Below are positions 6,029 through 7,595 of a stretch of DNA of 7,595 bases, piece by piece. The DNA comes from Candidatus Roizmanbacteria bacterium CG_4_10_14_0_8_um_filter_39_9. Its GTDB lineage: Bacteria > Patescibacteriota > Microgenomatia > UBA1406 > GWC2-37-13. Under the pieces are notes generated by a model, which was not told where the DNA came from, did no database searches, and saw only the letters and a list, made by a program, of their open reading frames with translations. Within the stretch, counting starts at the first letter, position 1, and every line of letters begins with the position of its first letter. The position numbers and the translations under genes are program-made. The stretch lies in NCBI GenBank assembly GCA_002784505.1, contig PFLF01000102.1, positions 6,253 to 13,847 on the forward strand, given 5' to 3'.

Positions 6029-6502
6029 ATGATTGAAGAACAGACAATGCGGGAATTAATCAAATATGGTTATGAAAAGCTTGAAAAAAATAATGCATAT
6101 CCGTTTTGTGCCTTTGTAGTACGTAACGGTGTTATTGTCAGTAAAGGGTACAACAGTAAGGTAAACCTAGTTGGCGACAAAACTACCCACGGAGAAATGG
6201 AGGCACTTAGTATAGCTTGTAAAACACTTCAAATTAGAAATCTCATTTTCGGTAAAGAATACGAGTTATATTCTACGTGCGAACCTTGTCTTGCCTGTTT
6301 CGACACAGCGCTGTGGCATAGGATTGGCAAAATTATTTTTTCGGTAGATAAGCACGACTTCCCTGAATATTTTCATGATCATCCATATTCAATTGAAGAC
6401 TTTGAGAAGCAAAATCCAGGTTTAATTTCTATTAAACGAGGAGTTTTACACAACGAAGGTATTGCATTATTTAAAAAGGCAAAACAAAAATATGGATGGT
6501 AA
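6029..6502 (+). CDS. Zinc-dependent nucleobase/nucleoside deaminase (CMP/guanine deaminase superfamily)
   Basis: The product is 157 residues, the usual length for GuaD- and TadA-type deaminases. It has the deaminase fold: helix (about 5-20), PFCAFVVRNGVIVSKGYN (25-42), then the catalytic motif H54-G55-E56 and the second zinc motif C84-E-P-C87-L-A-C90. H54, C87 and C90 would hold the zinc and E56 would shuttle the proton. Most relatives have HAE, so the glycine is unusual. The TCEPC...C...A.W pattern and following IIFSVDKHDFPEYF look more like guanine-deaminase or general nucleoside-deaminase proteins than TadA; the substrate is unknown. It starts 3 bases after the gltX stop, without a Shine-Dalgarno, so it is probably co-transcribed with gltX. 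Its last 11 bases overlap the next gene, a paralogue. ATG 6047 is an alternative start but loses little. Confidence 0.85.
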   Translation: MIEEQTMRELIKYGYEKLEKNNAYPFCAFVVRNGVIVSKGYNSKVNLVGDKTTHGEMEALSIACKTLQIRNLIFGKEYELYSTCEPCLACFDTALWHRIGKIIFSVDKHDFPEYFHDHPYSIEDFEKQNPGLISIKRGVLHNEGIALFKKAKQKYGW

Positions 6503-6968
6503 ACATATAACTAATACTAACCTAGACCTATTATTTCTTTACGCAAAAGAAATAATGGAAGTACATAAAATATTTCCCTATGTCTCTTTCATCATGAAAG
6601 ATGGGGTTATTATTGCTCGTGGCTACAATCGCGAACGTGAAACATTTGATTTAACCAATCAAGACCAAGTGGTGTCAATTCGTGCAGCTCAAAAAACGCT
6701 CGATACTGACAACTTGAAGAGCTATTCATTGCTATCTTTTTTTGAACCAACCATTCTTGCCTTTGATGTGTCACTTTGGTCGGGTATAACAAATTTCCAT
6801 TGGTGTATTAATTCAAAATCCTTTCCAGCGAGCTATAACCCAATAAACTATGGTGTGGCGGACTATGCAAAAGCTCACCCCGGCGAGATAACAATAGAAC
6901 CAGGATTAAGAGAGAAAGAGGCGCTTACTTTAGTAGAGATTGCACAGAAGCAAAAACATCAGACTTAA
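6492..6968 (+). CDS. Deaminase-fold paralogue lacking the zinc site (probable pseudoenzyme)
   Basis: The product is 158 residues. It aligns along its whole length with the preceding deaminase: FPYVSFIMKDGVIIARGYN (28-46) matches PFCAFVVRNGVIVSKGYN, QKTL (67-70) matches CKTL, EP...FD..LW (85-96) matches EP...FD..LW, and KAHPGEITIEPGL matches KQNPGLISIKRGVL. The catalytic positions are all changed: H54 to Q57, E56 to Q59, C87 to T87 and C90 to A90; C84 is F84. It should therefore not bind zinc or deaminate. The intact frame and retained fold motifs argue for a selected protein, perhaps a structural or regulatory partner of the active enzyme. ATG 6492 is chosen because it overlaps the upstream stop by 11 bases, typical of translational coupling. 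TTG 6462 is possible but would lengthen the overlap. Its stop overlaps the convergent era stop. Confidence 0.8.
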   Translation: MDGKHITNTNLDLLFLYAKEIMEVHKIFPYVSFIMKDGVIIARGYNRERETFDLTNQDQVVSIRAAQKTLDTDNLKSYSLLSFFEPTILAFDVSLWSGITNFHWCINSKSFPASYNPINYGVADYAKAHPGEITIEPGLREKEALTLVEIAQKQKHQT

Positions 6969-7595
6969 TAATATGTCTCCTGCCAATGGGGATCGGTGAC
7001 AACCGTTACATCAAGAAAAATAGTACGACCGGTAGCAAGGGCAATTTCCTTTCGAGCATAACTTCCAATCTCTTTTATCTTTCGACCTGCTGCACCTATC
7101 AACATTTTCTTGTATCGGTTGTCTGTGGTAAGAATCCGCGCTTTTATGTAGGTAATTTTTTCATTTCTTGGTTTTATCTCATCTACAACAACCGTTGTCA
7201 TATACGGGATTTCCTCGCCCATCATAAGAAATATTTTTTCACGAATAAGCTCAGCAATAAAAATTTTACTATCGATATTTAGTAGGGGATATACTTTTTG
7301 TTGGTTGACTTCAGAGTCAATCGTTGTTTTTGAATCAGGCTCAATCCGCTCGGGGAGAAGCTCAAAAATATAATCAAGGAGCGGCCCCACATTTTGCTTA
7401 TGAATGCCGGAGATATAAAACACATGGTCAAACTCATCCTCTAAAAATTTATACTGAGCTAAAAACGTGGTCTCAGTTTTATCCATTTTATTAATAACCA
7501 AGATTTTGGGCTTGTCAATTTTGCGGACAATCCCCAATACTTTTCCTTCTTCAAAATCCCGATGACGCGTATGATCAACCATGTACATTACGATA
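6965..7595 (-). CDS. era: GTPase Era, C-terminal two-thirds (N-terminus beyond the right edge)
   Basis: The frame enters from the right edge and stops at 6965-6967, with 209 whole codons visible. Era binds the 3' end of 16S rRNA and helps mature the small ribosomal subunit. The visible part begins in the GTPase domain (IVMYMVDHT), has the G4 motif NKMD (7481-7492) and a G5-like SGIHKQNV, in which SG replaces the usual SA. The Era linker signature IREKIFLMMGEEIPY is followed by a type II KH RNA-binding domain with its GAAG loop, GRKIKEIGSYARKEI and LDVTVV. The P-loop, switch I and DTPG motifs lie outside the window. The tail ends shortly after DPHWQETYY, with no L..LGY end as in many Era proteins. 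It runs opposite to all other genes, and its last four bases overlap the second deaminase gene. An internal ATG at 7588 is not the true start. Confidence 0.93.
   Translation of the reverse strand, partial: IVMYMVDHTRHRDFEEGKVLGIVRKIDKPKILVINKMDKTETTFLAQYKFLEDEFDHVFYISGIHKQNVGPLLDYIFELLPERIEPDSKTTIDSEVNQQKVYPLLNIDSKIFIAELIREKIFLMMGEEIPYMTTVVVDEIKPRNEKITYIKARILTTDNRYKKMLIGAAGRKIKEIGSYARKEIALATGRTIFLDVTVVTDPHWQETYY

Noticed and set aside
3..6968. TGA recoding, as in Absconditabacteria and Gracilibacteria.
   Set aside because: All genes read through at normal family length with the standard code and contain no in-frame TGA.
6029..6968. Horizontal acquisition of the deaminase pair on grounds of base composition.
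   Set aside because: Hand counts on several lines show GC only slightly lower than, and overlapping, that of neighbouring genes, and no mobile-element ends flank the pair.

Overview
The window reads as chromosomal DNA from a bacterium of the Candidate Phyla Radiation (Patescibacteria), probably near Microgenomates. The reasons are the gene trio PrgI-family membrane protein / TraC-like protein / VirB4 ATPase, which recurs in that group, the very compact layout (gaps of about 3 to 60 bases), the lack of visible Shine-Dalgarno sites, and the moderately AT-rich composition. The lineage call is inference: no rRNA gene is present. The standard genetic code fits. All eight visible stops are TAA or TAG, and no gene needs TGA read as an amino acid.

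Layout, left to right. The end of an unrecognised plus-strand gene (3-188) is followed by a 61-base gap with a weak promoter candidate. Next come a four-S1-domain RNA-binding protein resembling ribosomal protein bS1 (250-1353) and a TATACT box placed 6 bases before the ATG of a three-gene secretion module: PrgI-like protein with an added C-terminal beta-sandwich domain (1384-2226), TraC-like protein (2230-2883) and VirB4-type ATPase (2887-4617). A TATAAT box sits directly after the virB4 stop and 7 bases before the ATG of glutamyl-tRNA synthetase gltX (4631-6025). Two tandem deaminase-fold genes follow (6029-6502 and 6492-6968). The first has an intact zinc-deaminase signature. The second is a clear paralogue that has lost every zinc ligand and the catalytic glutamate. 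On the minus strand, the GTPase gene era (6965 to the right edge, N-terminus missing) converges on them and shares a TTAA at the stop codons.

How the genes fit together. The secretion module is one tight operon. PrgI would be the inner-membrane component and VirB4 the energising ATPase. The TraC-like protein plausibly supplies the N-terminal part that the short VirB4 lacks. The flanking genes (S1 protein, gltX, era) are translation or ribosome-maturation genes, so the module is embedded among housekeeping genes and not on an obvious mobile element. The two deaminases are spaced so that they are probably translated with gltX.

The observations most worth following are the active/inactive deaminase pair, the -10 boxes abutting start codons (implying leaderless mRNAs), the split VirB4 arrangement, and two short repeat-like insertions inside the gltX anticodon-binding region. 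I saw no tRNA, rRNA, CRISPR array, insertion sequence or convincing rho-independent terminator.
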